From: Chrysemys picta bellii
Taxonomy: Eukaryota; Chordata; Testudines; Emydidae
Assembly (NCBI RefSeq): GCF_011386835.1
Contig: NC_088805.1
Location: 17,046,836-17,110,835, forward strand
Direction of reading: 5' to 3'
Length of the DNA: 64,000 bases
Below, piece after piece: positions 22,413 to 34,330 of this stretch; within the stretch, counting starts at the first letter, position 1, and every line of letters begins with the position of its first letter. A program made the translations under genes and the position numbers. A model generated the notes under the pieces. That model made no database searches and was not told where the DNA came from. It was given only the letters and a program-made list of their open reading frames with translations.

Positions 22413-23394
22413 ATGTATAGTTGGGAAATGTTTTTGGGTTATGGCTAACTCATGATTCCTCCAGTTGTGAAAATCTAGCTATTCCTTATTAAAGATGCCA
22501 TAAGCTTTTTTTTGAGAAGCATATTTGCAAATATTTTGCACGTAAATGGAAGTCTTTATGCTACCACTGTATATGTAGATTGCATATTCATGAGCTAAAG
22601 CTGTTACTAAAGACCTGCCATGAAGGCATTGAGCCATTGAACGAATAACAGCTAATTTTTGAATCTAGCTAAGCCTTGAAATAGGTGTGCCTTCCTCCTC
22701 CAGTGAAACTGAAGAAGAACCATAAAATCTCCCTGAGAAACCAGCAGCGCACACAGCTCCCATTCCTCAACTTTGCAGCACTCATCAGCGCTCACTCTGT
22801 TCATCTAATCTATACAAGAAAACTGCAGTGGCAACGAGACAGTGGAGGAGGAGGAGGAAGGAAAAACCCATCAGAACAAAAATAAGCCATAACATAGCAT
22901 CATGGAGTAGCAACCTTCCACTTCAGCACGGTTTCTGCAGCATCATTGGTGAGCTGACGTTTGCAAAAGCACTGCCAAAGAATTAGATTTAAATTTTTCT
23001 TGTGATAATTTTAATGGAATAGGAAAATGCTACTATTTAGAGTATGGTATTCCTGGAAAGGAGACACAAGTTAACCTGGGCAAACTGAGAGAAAGGATAG
23101 GATTTAATATGGATTTAAGATTCTTAGTAGTTATTAATTGGTTGACTCAAGACTGCTGCTTGAATGGCTTCTTTTAAGTAATTTTAATATTTTCTTAGGT
23201 TTCATGGCACCTAGTTAAGATTGCTCACTTTGTCATTTATAAAATGTATAACCATGATAAACTGAACCGGACTCACTACCCTTCAAGGACAAGTCCTTTG
23301 CCCATCTATATACTGTTTAGCTATGATACACTGAGACAGGACTCATTACTGACTTGGGGAATAATGTACTTTGGTTGAAAACCCTTTTTGAGCC
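22413..23394. other. Unrecognised DNA between hAT and DIRS RT fragment
   Basis: No gene or known repeat seen. Open frame 22685-22885 is lysine- and glycine-rich without a recognised match. Confidence 0.4.
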
Positions 23395-23575
23395 CCACAT
23401 AATACAAGGTTTTGCCATTTGGTCTCTCAACAACACTGACAGTCTTTATGAGATGCATAGTAGTGGTGGTGCATTTCAGAAGAAAAGGCACTCACATCTA
23501 CCCTCACCTGGACAATTGGCTGATGGGGCAAATCCCAGCAGGAACCTGCAGCACATTTAAAGTACACCCTCTTCC
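23395..23575 (+). mobile_element. DIRS-type reverse transcriptase fragment
   Basis: In frame it reads KVLPFGLSTTLTVFMRC and then an R.KGTHIYPHLDNWL block at about 23480-23520. DIRS RTs have LPFGL.TAPRVF and YLDDWL, so the catalytic aspartate pair is changed to D-N. It continues the RT fragment that ends near 19850. Confidence 0.7.
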
Positions 23576-24604
23576 CTGTTCTCTCAGCTCATCACAGATA
23601 ACTGCGTTCAGAGAAACCCTGTTTACCTGCTTTGGATGTGCAATGGATGTCTCTGACGGTCAGTTTGTCCCATTCTGTGAACAGCACTATTATATTGATT
23701 ATAATGTATACTTTAGTGTAAGGAGAATAGTAATGTTATTTCAACAAGTTTATTTCCCTGTGAACTCTGTTTAAATGGATTAGGTTGTATTAGCATTAAG
23801 TGTAGAGTAGCTGGGACAATACTTTAATAAACAGAGGGCAGAGGGCATCCTCATTATAAGGTTCTTCCTGCTAAAGCTACTTAATCCTGACTCTCAATCC
23901 TGCTGGCTTCTATTGTTAATGTCCCTTTAGCAAACTCACTAAGCATAGCAAGCACAGTGTAAGAAAAGTTTTCAAGCTGTTGGATACACAGCTGGAAAGA
24001 GAACCTGAAAAAGACTGAAAATGACATGGTGAAATACAAAAATAGAAAATGAAGGCACTAACAGGAAAAAAGAGAGTGACTAACAAGAGAGCGGGTCTGA
24101 TCAATCTGGTTTGGTTTTCTAGGCTCAGGAAGAAGGTGTCTTGGAATCTGTATTTGAGGGCACCTCCTGGGCGGTCACCAAAGCTCTTTTCAGTGTGTGA
24201 AATGAAATGGAAAACAATAGTTCTGCAGCAATTGCTTTTATCTCTTCTGCTCAAGTGTTTCCTGAATTTGTCAGCAAGATGCCTGACTCCTTTAGCAGTG
24301 TAAACAGTTTGGCATTTCCTGAAATGACGGCACTGTGTGGCATTATTCAAAAGGCAAAGTGAAAGGTTCCACTATGAATAAGGGAGGAAAGGAAAGAGAT
24401 GGAACTATGTTCCACTTCATGGCCTCCGCAAGGAAAGCGAGAACACAAATTTTAATGCAGCTGTGGAGGATTCCTATCCAGTCCCTGGTGATCATCTACT
24501 TATTTAAAAGGCATGATTATGGGAATTCTGTCTTCAGTCATTTGCATCAACAGCAAAGAGAAGAGTATTTGGTTCTAAAAACCCTAGCATGGAAAGACTA
24601 AAAT
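23576..24604. other. Intergenic, nothing recognised
   Basis: Open frames on both strands at 23916-24350 and 24049-24303 overlap each other and match no family I recognise. Confidence 0.45.
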
Positions 24605-24765
24605 CATGAATCATAGAATATCAGGGTTGGAAGGGACCTCAGGAGGTCTCAACCCCCCTATTCAAAGCAGGACCAATCCCCAGACAGATTTTTGCCCCGA
24701 TCCCTAAATGGCCCCCTCAAGGATTGAACTCGCAATCCTGGGTTTAGGAGGCCAATACTTTGAAC
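24605..24765 (-). mobile_element. Tortoise Pol III SINE (Cry I type), - strand
   Basis: The reverse complement reads from the tRNA-like B-box region ('gattgcgagttcaatcct') through 'ggggccatttagggatcggggcaaaaatctgtctggggattggtcctgctttga' to the CR1-like tail 'tcccttccaaccctgatattctatgatt'. The 5' tRNA A-box part is truncated. This SINE family is known from cryptodiran turtles. Confidence 0.88.
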
Positions 24766-26354
24766 TTATGTACTCAAATGAATACCCTGAATGGGCAGAT
24801 CTTTTCCATTCCATGCTGCACTGTGTCCTTCATAGTCACTACATTGCTGGGTAAAAGACAAAGACAAAAAATTTTCTTCTTCATTTTTCTTCCCTCATTA
24901 TATTAGCACATAGTTTAGGAATTGCTGAGCCATGCACTTCCAGATTAGTCCTTTTTTAATCACTGAATTCTTTAAATCTCTCTTATTCCTGGCGGATCTT
25001 GAATGCTGACTGGTTGTGTTTGTCTCATTACTCATCTTTTCCACCCTACCCTAATAACTAGTCTGCCTTTCCTTATTATCAAGAGTGCCTTGTAGAAATC
25101 TCTTGAAAGCTAGCAATACTTCTCTCCAAAACCATAGCATTGATCTTCTCTCAGAAAACCAGTGTGTCTCATAGCTAAGGATTGCTTCTCCTCCTCCTCC
25201 TTTATTCCAGTGTTTAGGGGAAAAATGTGATGATCTATTCACTTTTTTGTTTTCCAGCACATTTTTGTGGTCCTTTTTTCATTAAATCGTAAATTGTTTT
25301 TATTTCCTCCTGCACTCATCATGACTCTTCTGCAGGGAGTATGTAAGAAGAGCTTTTCTGATTCAAAATGATGGGCAGATCCATGGCACATTAGTAACTT
25401 AGCAAGTAGGTGAACAGACAATAAAATTCCAAGCTACAGCATCACAAAATGGACTTGGCTCATTTATTTTTGACAACTGTTTAGTTTTTAATTATTTGAT
25501 ACTTCTATATTAATAAAGCTGTAGCATATCTAGTAACAAAAATAGAAGTTTTAGCAATATGAAACCTGAATACAGCTCTGTTGATTTTTTTAATAAGAAG
25601 GGTGAGAACACCACCTTTTAATTCATAAAAATAAGTGCCCAGAGTTGTTAGATTATACCGTATATGTGTATATTTATACAAACATACTGACCTCTGACAC
25701 GCACACAAATAGGTTAACGTTTATTTCTTGGTTAGATGGACAGATGTAATTCTTTGTTATGGTCGGTGGAGTTACTGCTATATTTTTTATGAACACTTTT
25801 AGGTTCTGTGTTCTAGACTGGCTTTGAGTTTGTCAAACTGCATCTCTTTTCCCCTTTTAGTTTGGTTAACTAAATACCCGGAAAGTCCCTGCTTCACACT
25901 TACCTGTTAGTTTCCATGAGAGAGTATCTAGCATGGTTTTATAACATAGCTATAAGAAAAAAAAGAATTTCTCTCTACGCTGGATGGAGAAGCTGCTGGA
26001 TCTCTGCTAGCAACCAATAAGTTTAAACATGGATGTAGCTATCACATTGCTGATCCCAGTGTGGACAGGACTTTACACTTTTAAGTCTTTTTTTAGCATG
26101 TGAGCTTTTTCTTCTACAACTTTTTTTAAACCCTCAGAAGGGAGGACCTGATGAAGTTTTGGGTTAGAGCTTCAAAGCTTTCCTTTCTGGAGACATGTCG
26201 CTCTTCTGTGTGAGGGACACTCACCTAGTAATATCTGCGCTGTTCCCATCCGTGCTCTCACTTACATAAGCACCAAGATGACTCAGATTTTAAAATTATA
26301 ATGATAACCCCCCGATTTAGAACTTTTTTGCAGGAAAAGCGTTTGTTACACTTA
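24766..26354. other. Intergenic, nothing recognised
   Basis: AT-rich. Near 26148-26185 a 'cctgatgaag...gcttcaaagc' hairpin resembles the type 2 repeats but is too diverged to call. Confidence 0.45.
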
Positions 26355-26490
26355 GGTTTCGAGTAGCAGCATTGTTAGTCTGTATCCACAAAAAGAACAG
26401 GAGTACTTGTGGCATCTTAGAGACTGACAAATTTATTTGAGCATAAGCTTTTGTAGGCTACAGCCCACTTCAGCGGATGCATAGACTGGA
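26355..26490 (-). repeat. Penelope-like type 1 repeat, - strand
   Basis: The reverse complement holds 'gaagtgggctgtagcc', 'aagcttatgctcaaataaatttg', 'agtctctaag.tgccacaagtactcctgttctttttgtgg' and 'tacagactaac'. The hammerhead-like boxes are eroded here (CCGCTGA and AAAA). Confidence 0.75.
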
Positions 26491-28357
26491 ACATACAGGA
26501 CTTTACACTTAGAGCATTTAGGCCACAATTCTCCAAGACATGTAAGCAGATGACTAATTCCATTGACCTTACTGGAACATTTGGTGCTTAAAGTCAGGCA
26601 CATGCTTAAGTACCTTGCTGAATGAGAACCTTATTATTCATGTCAGTCATTGAGTCCTATCCTCTTGTTGTTACAGTTCCCAGACACCTCTGAACCCATA
26701 TCCACACCCAATACTAATTCCAGTACACTGACAATAGCATACTCTGTTATCCTTTTGGGTCGGGAGCTCAAAATTTGACCTTCAAAGCTGACAGTCCATT
26801 CAGACCAAACCTCTGCTGAAGCATGTTCTCTCACTCTATGAAATGGGCATACCATTATTTTAATGAATATGCAAGAGAGGTGTGGAAGTTTGTAAGCTGA
26901 GCAATGTCTTCCCTTCCACTAGTGCCTCCAATGCAGAAAGGGATTTCATCAGTAATTCATTGTTCCGGTATCTGTTTGGAGCTAGTCATAATGTGTGCAA
27001 GTACATGGAACAGTTGGCACAGTGAGAGAATATGTAAATATAGCCCTGTGACATTCATTAGTGCTTTAAGTACTGATGGGAGGAAAGGGCCTGCCCATCA
27101 GTATCATACTATGTTAGAGATGGATTATAATAGTAAAATGCTGTGTCACTCCCCTCTTGTGAAAATACCTGAGGAAAGGACCTAAGTGGAGGAAAATCCC
27201 TGAGAATGTTTTTGCAGAGTTCACCGCCATGGAGTGATTTTAGGGAAGTTTGTCTTGTGACCCCCTCTCTATGTACGCAATGTGCTACAGTTATGTTTCC
27301 AAACCCAGCAGAACTGTGGGGATCTGCAGGAGTCAGAGACATCTGCACTGAGGCCCTGAGCTTCTATGCTAGGTCTGGGGTCCCCCCCATCTCTAGCATT
27401 GCTTGTGAAAAAGCTGGGAGCTTGAGTGGGAGAGGTTAATGAGAGGAATTGGACTCCTTACTACCTGGATAACATCATAAAAACAGGACAAAGTTGTGCT
27501 GTTAGTAAATGATACTGGGTCTCAAAAATTATTCCGGACTAGATGTTTAAATTCCACTGTTGCATTTAAAAATTAAAAATAAAGGTTGTAACAAACAAAT
27601 GAAGTCATAAACAAACCCAGCAGCATGTACAATAAAGTATTATGTTGCTTTGAATCTTGGCAGTAGCTTCCATAGAAATAATAGCAGGAAATTATGGAGG
27701 GAAAAAATGGTGAAATCACTCAGCAGTCTTTGCTTATTCATTTTAGTCTTCTGTGTTGCGATAACGATTGGGTTTATTTGTATTATAAAATAAAAGATTG
27801 CTCTTATAATTGGAAACCGGTATGGCTGTGTAGCTAAGGGTAAAGGTTATACTGGTTATTGCAACAGATATCCTAATTCTAACAAAAGATACCCAGTGAA
27901 GACAGAACATTTAATGACTGGAACACCTAGCCTAAAACTATCCATGAAGCAAGAATTTTCAAATGTTGGGTATTTTGTTGGAGCTGATAAGAAATTCTCA
28001 GATTTTTCCAGTGATTTTTGTTTTCGTTCCTTCGCATGGGGCAAGGTTTTCATGGGAAGCTGCGTGCAGATAGAGTTGCACCATTTTGAGGTTTCACGTT
28101 TGCTCCCACCATGGAGTACTTTATTTTTCTTTCTCAGATGGATTATTTTGTGCCCCAACCTGCACTCATTTGAGACCTATTCTCCCCCGATGGGCGCACA
28201 TTATAACGGCCATTAGTGTTAATGAGTTATGTGTGTGTACACATCAGGGGGAGAATAGACCTTATTGTTGAGTGTGTTTGAAAGCCAGTGTAAAATCCAC
28301 AGGTACCCACACAGAGGGAGATTAACTGACAGGGTAGTTGGAAAGAGTTCAAGAGAA
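26491..28357. other. Intergenic with a 90-bp palindromic repeat
   Basis: Mostly unrecognised DNA. 'catgcttaagtaccttgctgaatgagaac' near 26600 belongs to the ancient 'cattgaagtcaatggg' repeat group. A near-palindrome occupies 28172-28260. Confidence 0.45.
28172..28260. repeat. Palindromic short repeat
   Basis: Left arm 'cctattctcccccgatg' and right arm 'catcagggggagaatag' pair with one indel around a roughly 50-bp centre. It is probably a tiny MITE remnant. Confidence 0.5.
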
Positions 28358-28622
28358 ATCATAGAATCATAGGGTTGGAAAGGACTTCAGGAGGTCATCT
28401 AGTCCAACCCCCTGCTCAAAGCAGGACCTAATCCCCAACTAAATCATCCCAGCCAGGGCTTTGTCAACCCTGACCTTAAAAACCTCTAAGGAAGGAGATT
28501 CCACCACCTCCCTAGGTAACCCATTCTAGTGCTTCACCGCCCTCCTAGTGAAAAAGTTTTTCCTAATAGCCAACCTAAACCTCCCCCAGTGCAACTTGAG
28601 ACCATTACTCCTTGTTCTATCA
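28358..28622 (-). mobile_element. CR1 LINE 3' end, - strand
   Basis: The 'atcatagaatcatag' octamer-type CR1 tail is at 28358. It is followed (reading backwards) by the conserved CR1 3' region, including the words for 'ggaggtcatctagtccaaccccctgctca' and 'accacctccctaggtaaccc'. It is cut at about 28622. Confidence 0.92.
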
Positions 28623-28723
28623 AATACCAGTCAGAGCTCAATCAGCTAACCATTCTGAGTAATGTTGATTGGCTGAAACTTAAGAAAAATACACTGTTGA
28701 TACATAAGAACTTAAAGAATAAG

Positions 28724-29274
28724 CAGAGCCCTGCAGGGATACAAAGTTTATATCCACGGATATAAATTGGTATCTGCAGAGCTGCCGGGCTCTACTGGGA
28801 ACTGCAGTGGGGAAAGCAGCAGCATGTCAGGCTGATGCTCCCAGGAGCCAGCACTCCTCCGTACCAGCAGCTCCGTACCATGGCTGTTCTGCCCCAGCCA
28901 CACCCCCAGCCCTGCCAACTGCAGTGGGCACTATGCTCACCGGCAGCTGTCCCTGGTTGTGCTAGTGTGTGCAAGTGGCTCTCACACTCCCAGACAGGAT
29001 TCCCTTCCATGCAGTGGTCTGTCTCTCCTGTCCGGGAGCGTGTGAGCCGTTTGCACACACTAGCACAGCTAGGGACAGCTACCGTTAAGCCTGGTGCCTG
29101 CCCCAGTGGGTGGGGCTGGGGGCAGTGCAGCCACGCCGGAGGAGCTGCCTGCGTGGGGCGCTGGCTCCTGACATGCTGCTGCTTTCCTTGCTGCAGTTCC
29201 CAGTAGAGCCCTGCAGCTCCACAGATAGCAATTTATATCTGCGGATATACATTTTGTATCCACCCAGGGCTCTA
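28724..29274. mobile_element. Palindromic nonautonomous hAT (551 bp)
   Basis: Perfect 8-bp target duplication AGAATAAG at 28716-28723 and 29275-29282. The ends are CAGAGCCCTG and CAGGGCTCTA. The outer ~110 bp on each side are inverted copies of each other, including 'atatccacggatataaatt' against 'atttatatctgcggatat' and 'ctactgggaactgcag' against 'ctgcagttcccagtag'. It inserted into the LINE that resumes at 29283. It has no transposase. Confidence 0.9.
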
Positions 29275-29282
29275 AGAATAAG

Positions 29283-30770
29283 GCTCCTGATGTAATCCTG
29301 GCAATTATAGGCTGATTAGCCTAACTTCAGTACCAGGCAAATTGGTTGAAACTATAATAAAGAACGGACAGGTCAGACACATAGATGAACATACGATGTT
29401 GGGGAAGAGTCAACACAACTTTTGTAAAGGGGAATCATGCCTCACCAATCTATTAGAATTCTTTGAGGGTGTCAGCAAATACATAGTCAAGGGTCATCTA
29501 GTTGATACAGTGTACTTGGACTTTCAGAAAGCCTTTGACCAGGTCCCTCGCCAAAGTCTCTTAAGCAAACTAAGCAGTTATAGGGTAAGAAGGAAGGTCC
29601 GCTCATGGATCAGTAACTGGTTGAAAGATAGGAAACAAAGGGTAGGAATAAATGGTCATTTCACTGTGGAGAGAGATAAATAGCAGGGTCTCCAGGGATC
29701 TGTACTGAGACCAGTGCTGTTCAACATATTCATAAAAGATCTGGAAAGGGGGGTAAACAGCGAGGTAGCAAAGTCTGTAGACAATACAAAATTACTTAAG
29801 ATAGTTAAGCACGCTACAAAGAGTTACAAAGAGATCTCACAAAACTGGGTGACTGGGCAACAAAATGGCAGATGAAATTCAATGTTGATAATTGCAAAGT
29901 AATGCACATTGGAAAATATAATCCCACCTACGTGCACAAAATAATGAAAGTCTAAATTAGCTGTTACCACTCAAGAAAGGGCTCTTGGAGTCATCATGGA
30001 TAGTTCTCTGAAAACAGCTGCTTAATGTGCAACAACAGACAAAAAACGAACAATGTTAGGAACCATTAGGAGAGGGATAGATAATAAGAAAATATCATAA
30101 TGCCACTATATAAATCCATGGTATACTCACACCTTGAGTACTCTGTGCAGTTCCAGTTGCCCCATCTCAAAAAAGATATATTGGAATTGGAAAAAGTACA
30201 GTGAAGGGCAACGGGTTTGGAACAGCTTTCATATCAGGAGCGATTACAAAGGCTGGGACTGAGATTTAGATTCAATGTAGAACAGAGATGACTAAGGGGG
30301 AGGGATATGATAGAGGTCTACAAAATCATGAATGGTGTGAAGAAAGTGAATACCCCTTCACATAACACAAGAACCAGGGGTCACCCAATGAAATTAATAG
30401 GCAGCAAGTTTAAAACAAACATTAGGAAGTAGTTCTTCACATAATGCACAGTCAACCTATGGAACTCATTGCCAGAGGATGTTGTGAAGGTTAAAAGGAT
30501 AACTGTATTCAAAACAGAGTTAGATACGTTCATAGAGGATAGGTCCATCAATGGCTATTAGCCAAGATGGTCAGAGATGCAATCCCATGCTCTGGGTTTC
30601 CCTATACCTCTGACAGCCAGAAGCTGAATCTGGATGACAGGAGATGGATCACTTGATAATGCCCTGTTCTGTTCATTCCCTCTGAAGCACCTGGTACTAC
30701 CCACTGTTGGAAGTCAGGATCCTGCACTAGATGGACTATTGGTCTGATCTAGTATGGTTGTTCTTATGTT
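29283..30770 (+). mobile_element. CR1/L3-clade LINE, 5'-truncated, with RT remnant
   Basis: Encodes RT pieces including LVETIIKNGQ, YLDFQKAFDQVPRQSLLSKL, WLKDRKQRVGINGH and [20 protein letters not shown]. The catalytic box that is normally FADDTKL reads SVDNTKL near 29770, and stops interrupt the frame, so it is inactive. It runs on to the family 3' end ('agtatggttgttcttatg'). A short part of the same LINE may precede the hAT insertion (about 28640-28723). Confidence 0.88.
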
Positions 30771-31303
30771 TTTATATCTAAAAATGCATTTAATGTTACA
30801 ACCTTTTTTTTTTTTACTGGACTAATAACATAATGGGGTCCATTTTCATTGGCCCTTTTAACTGTACCTGCAATATTTATATTCTTAAGAATTTTGCTCA
30901 TATAAAAAAGATACACCTTAAAATTAAGGAGCCCAGTTGAAAATTTGGCCTATGTTGTTTAAAATCACCAGACATATTTTTCTTTAACACAAGCACGCAT
31001 TCTAAGTCTGATAGCAAACCTGAGAGTGACTGTTACAGTATCTGCACTTTTTACACTGTATTTATTTTTCTGTAGTATGTTATTTTCACAAGACAACAGG
31101 GGCCAGATTTTTCATTGAATGTGCATGGGCAGACCCTTGCACCCATGCAGAACCCCAGCAGAGAGATCTTGGGAAACAAGGTGGAGGATCAAGGCCAAAT
31201 GCATAATATCCAATTAGTCTATCCAATAAGCAATGTGTGAAAAGTGGACTAGATGTGGTGCAGAACTCAGCAAAAATAAACCCTAAGCATACTGCCTACA
31301 TAT
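30771..31303. other. Intergenic, nothing recognised
   Basis: AT-rich, with a T-run near 30806. Confidence 0.5.
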
Positions 31304-31493
31304 GGGGGGGGAGGAGGAAGAGCTCAGTGGTTTGAGCATTGGCCTGCTAAACTGAGGGTTGTGAGCTCAATCCTTGAGGGGGGCCATTTAGGGGTCTGGA
31401 GCAAAAATCTGTCTGGGGATTAGTCCTGCTTTGAGCAGGGGGTTGGACTACATGACCTCCTGAGGTCCCTTCCAACCCTGATACTCTATGATC
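31304..31493 (+). mobile_element. Tortoise Pol III SINE (Cry I type), nearly full length
   Basis: The tRNA-related head contains an A-box-like 'agctcagtggtttgagca' and a B-box-like 'gttgtgagctcaatcc'. It is followed by the 'ggggccatttaggggtctgg' body and the CR1-like tail 'cctcctgaggtcccttccaa', ending 'ctctatgat'. It is the best lineage marker in the window, pointing to a cryptodiran turtle. Confidence 0.92.
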
Positions 31494-31732
31494 GTGTAGT
31501 ATTATTTAGCTAGTAACACACTGCATTTAAATGCTGATAAATTACAGAAATTCTTTCTAACATTTTGTTTGCCCTCAACTACTCCAAGTACTGCTAATAG
31601 CAATAAGAATGTGAAATATTAGCTTACATTGGATATGTTAGATTGCATTTAATATATTTGCAGTATTTTAAATAATACAATAGGGTTACAATTCTGCTTG
31701 CCTAAAACCACAAATGATTTCCCCATAGCTAA

Positions 31733-31812
31733 TGGTCCTAATCCTGCAAGGTGCTAAGAGCCTAAAATTCCCATTGATGTCACTTGGCACCTTGCAGGAT
31801 TGGGCCCGAAAG
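31733..31812. repeat. Palindromic ancient repeat
   Basis: Arms 'tcctgcaaggtgc' and 'gcaccttgcagga' flank 'cccattgatgtcac'. It is part of the same word family as 14525-14712 and 37895-37975. Confidence 0.6.
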
Positions 31813-32454
31813 CAGCAATGTGCAGCAGTGTGATAACAGCTGGCACAGAATTCAAAGATTGCTGATGTGATCAAGGCTGGTTTTGAGAGGGTTAACCACT
31901 GTTTACATTTAAAAATCAACCATTTTAAACATTTACTTTTGTCCTACAGTGTGAATAAACAAACTGATTTCCATTTAAACTAAATGTATTGCTTTTTGTT
32001 GTTACCCAGGAACTGAAAGATGGCAATAAATGTGCAAGATGTTTTATTGACCATATACGTACATTACATGTAAACCCTAAAATCTCTTCCCTCCTTGCAC
32101 CTTAAAATCTGTTTAGATCAAAATGATAAATAAATTAATCAGATTATATTGTTCTGCCTTTCAATTAAATTAGCCATTCACTAGCAAGATTATAAATTAA
32201 TCCTTTAGAAACTTGTCTCTGTTTCATTAAGGCTAGGGCAGCATCTTGCAGCTTCTTGTAATCTGTATCCATTTCATTTGGGACTGCCCCCCCTCATTCC
32301 ATAAATGCCCTGTATCCACCAGTCTCCCAGCTGTCCAGAAGCAGTTAATGCAGGGCTGACAGATCTTTGGGACAGTGAGAAATCAGAAATGTATAGTTCT
32401 CTTTTCTTTGTTATTAGATCTTAATGATCTAAGCAAAAGTCCAAAAATATTTAA
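31813..32454. other. Intergenic, nothing recognised
   Basis: AT-rich unique-looking DNA. Confidence 0.5.
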
Positions 32455-32800
32455 ACACCCTGGACCCACAGGTTCAAATCCCATCAGGTTTAGCTCCAGC
32501 CATCATCCTTCTGAGGTAGGTACACTGAATTCTTGGCAGTTGAAGATAGATAGTTGGGTCTTTCAGATAAGATGTTAAACCCAGTTTTTTTCTGCTGTCT
32601 ATGGACATTAAAGAATAGAGGTTTGCTCCAGTGTCCTTAGTCATTTCCTCTCCCTGAAGTGTTGTGCAGATGGCTGTTTGCTGATTTGATACCGTCCACA
32701 ATCCCCATTCAAGTACTAGCTGTGTTTCCGTAGTGATGTATGTAAATTGAGGCAACATCTGTGCCACACAACCCCTGAGTAAGCCAGTGATGCTTGGGGG
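32455..32800 (+). repeat. tRNA-type ancient SINE, probable
   Basis: 'ggttcaaatccca' near 32471 resembles a B-box. It is followed by 'gtctttcagataagatgttaaac' and 'ctgtctatggacattaaag', then 'tatgtaaattgaggc' and a 'gtgatgctt' tail. These words occur in this order in a widespread vertebrate SINE whose name I cannot give. It abuts the endonuclease LINE. Confidence 0.4.
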
Positions 32801-32879
32801 ACCCAGTAGGCATTAGAAGGGAGAGGATCCTCCCTAACTCCAAGCAGTAGGCTGGGTGAAGAATGGCTTCACAGCCATT

Positions 32880-33970
32880 GCTACAGCCTCCTGACGTGCC
32901 CGGACCCGACGGTGAGGAGCATCGCGCAGGAAGCCGTATGGGACGTGGTCAGGAAACACATTGCCAGGGCCCCCTCCGAGCAGGACGTCGCCACTTACCT
33001 CAGTGGCTCCCTGGAGGCTGAGTTCGGGAGAGAGGGGGGAGACCTGTCCTCTCTCTGGTCCCACGCCCACAACGCCTCGAGACGCCTAGGAAAGAGGATC
33101 AGATGCAGCTGGAAGTGGTGCGAGGAGCACCGGGAGCTGGGAGTACTGATGCCACGCATAAAGACCCCTGACCACACCATCATCACCCCGACCACCAGAA
33201 CGATGCTGGAAAGGACCCTGAAAGATGCCATCCACTGCCACTATGCCGAGAACCTCAAGCGGAAGCCGGACCAGGGCAAGGTGTTCGAGGTGTCCAGCAA
33301 GTGGGACGCCAGCAACCACTTCCTCCCCGGGAGCAGCTTCACCAGGTTCGCCAACTGGTGTTTCGTCCACCGGGCCCGGCTCAACTGCGTCCCCCTCAAT
33401 GGAGCCATCCGCCACAGCAACTGGGACAAGCGCTGCAGGAAGTGCGGCTATGCCAACAAGACCCTGCCCCACGTCCTGTGTGGATGCAAACAGCACTCCG
33501 GAGCCTGGTGGCACTGCCACAATGCCATCCAGAACTGGCTGGTGAAAGCCATCCCGCCATCCCTGTGGAAGATCACCATCGACTCCGCCATCCCCAGGAC
33601 AGACAGCCGTCTGCGACCCGACATCGTCATGACGGACGCAGAAAAGAAGAAGGTCCTCATGGTAGATGTCACGGTGCCATTTGAAAACAGGTCACCGGCC
33701 TTCCACGAGGCCCGAGCACGGAAAGTATTGAAGTACACCCCGCTGGCTGACACCCTGAGAGCCCAGGGCTACGCGGTCCAGATACATGCCCTGATCGTGG
33801 GAGCCCTGGGTTCGTGTGACCCCCACAACGAGCCAGTACTGGGAGCATGTGGAGTCGAGCAAAGCTACGCCCGGCTCATGAGACAGCTCATGGTGTCCGA
33901 CACCATCAGGTGGTCCAGAGACATCTATACGGAACACATCACAGGACACCGTCAATACCACATTGAGTAA
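32880..33970 (+). CDS. R2/NeSL/Utopia-type LINE, C-terminal ORF with zinc knuckle and restriction-like endonuclease
   Basis: An uninterrupted frame runs to a stop ending at 33970. In other frames the region is only shadows. Counting from the GTG at 32912 there are 352 residues. Residues 130-170 carry KWDASNHFLPG and RARLNCVPLNGA, typical of the region after the RT. A CCHC knuckle follows (C175, C178, H187, C192), and then an R-P-D motif (D237) and V-D-V-T-V (D252), the catalytic pattern of the restriction-like endonuclease of early-branching LINEs. The C-terminus has MVSDTIRWSRDIYTEHITGHRQY. The RT domain is missing, so the copy is 5'-truncated and there is no real start codon. It is markedly GC-richer than its surroundings. 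Which clade (R2, NeSL, Utopia or HERO) cannot be settled by eye. It is unlikely to be a host gene. Confidence 0.85.
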
Positions 33971-34330
33971 TCAAGACCTCCGACCAGGGAAATAACTCAC
34001 TTCCTTCCCTGACGAACCAAGGGATGCACCCCACCCATGTCTTTATTCGCTACACTGACACTGACTTGGACTCTTTATACATTCCATGGGTGGTGTACCC
34101 AAGCCCACTTATCCACTGATGCTTTAAAAACTCCCACACCCCAATCTGGGTCTATGCTGGTTATGTGATATGTAGGTATCTCGTGATCCTTGTAACTGAT
34201 ACCTGTAATCCCTCATAACTCAAGCCGGACCCCAGATGTACAGTACCTTCCCTCTTAACTTGTGTATATTTAATTTTAAACATTAACTTTAATAAAAATT
34301 TTAAATCTATTCTCTAAGTGCACACACCCT
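33971..34330 (+). mobile_element. Probable 3' UTR of the endonuclease LINE
   Basis: Sequence after the stop passes into AT-rich DNA with AATAAAAATTTTAAA near 34290. The end of the element is not visible as a poly(A) tail or target duplication, so the boundary is a guess. No U2 snRNA or rRNA target sequence is seen next to it. Confidence 0.4.

Noticed and set aside
23916..24350. 144-codon - strand frame as a gene
   Set aside because: A + strand frame of similar length overlaps it, neither has a recognisable domain, and there is no splice or promoter support.
31304..31375. Functional tRNA gene
   Set aside because: A- and B-box-like words are present, but the sequence continues into the SINE body and CR1-like tail, so it is a SINE head.
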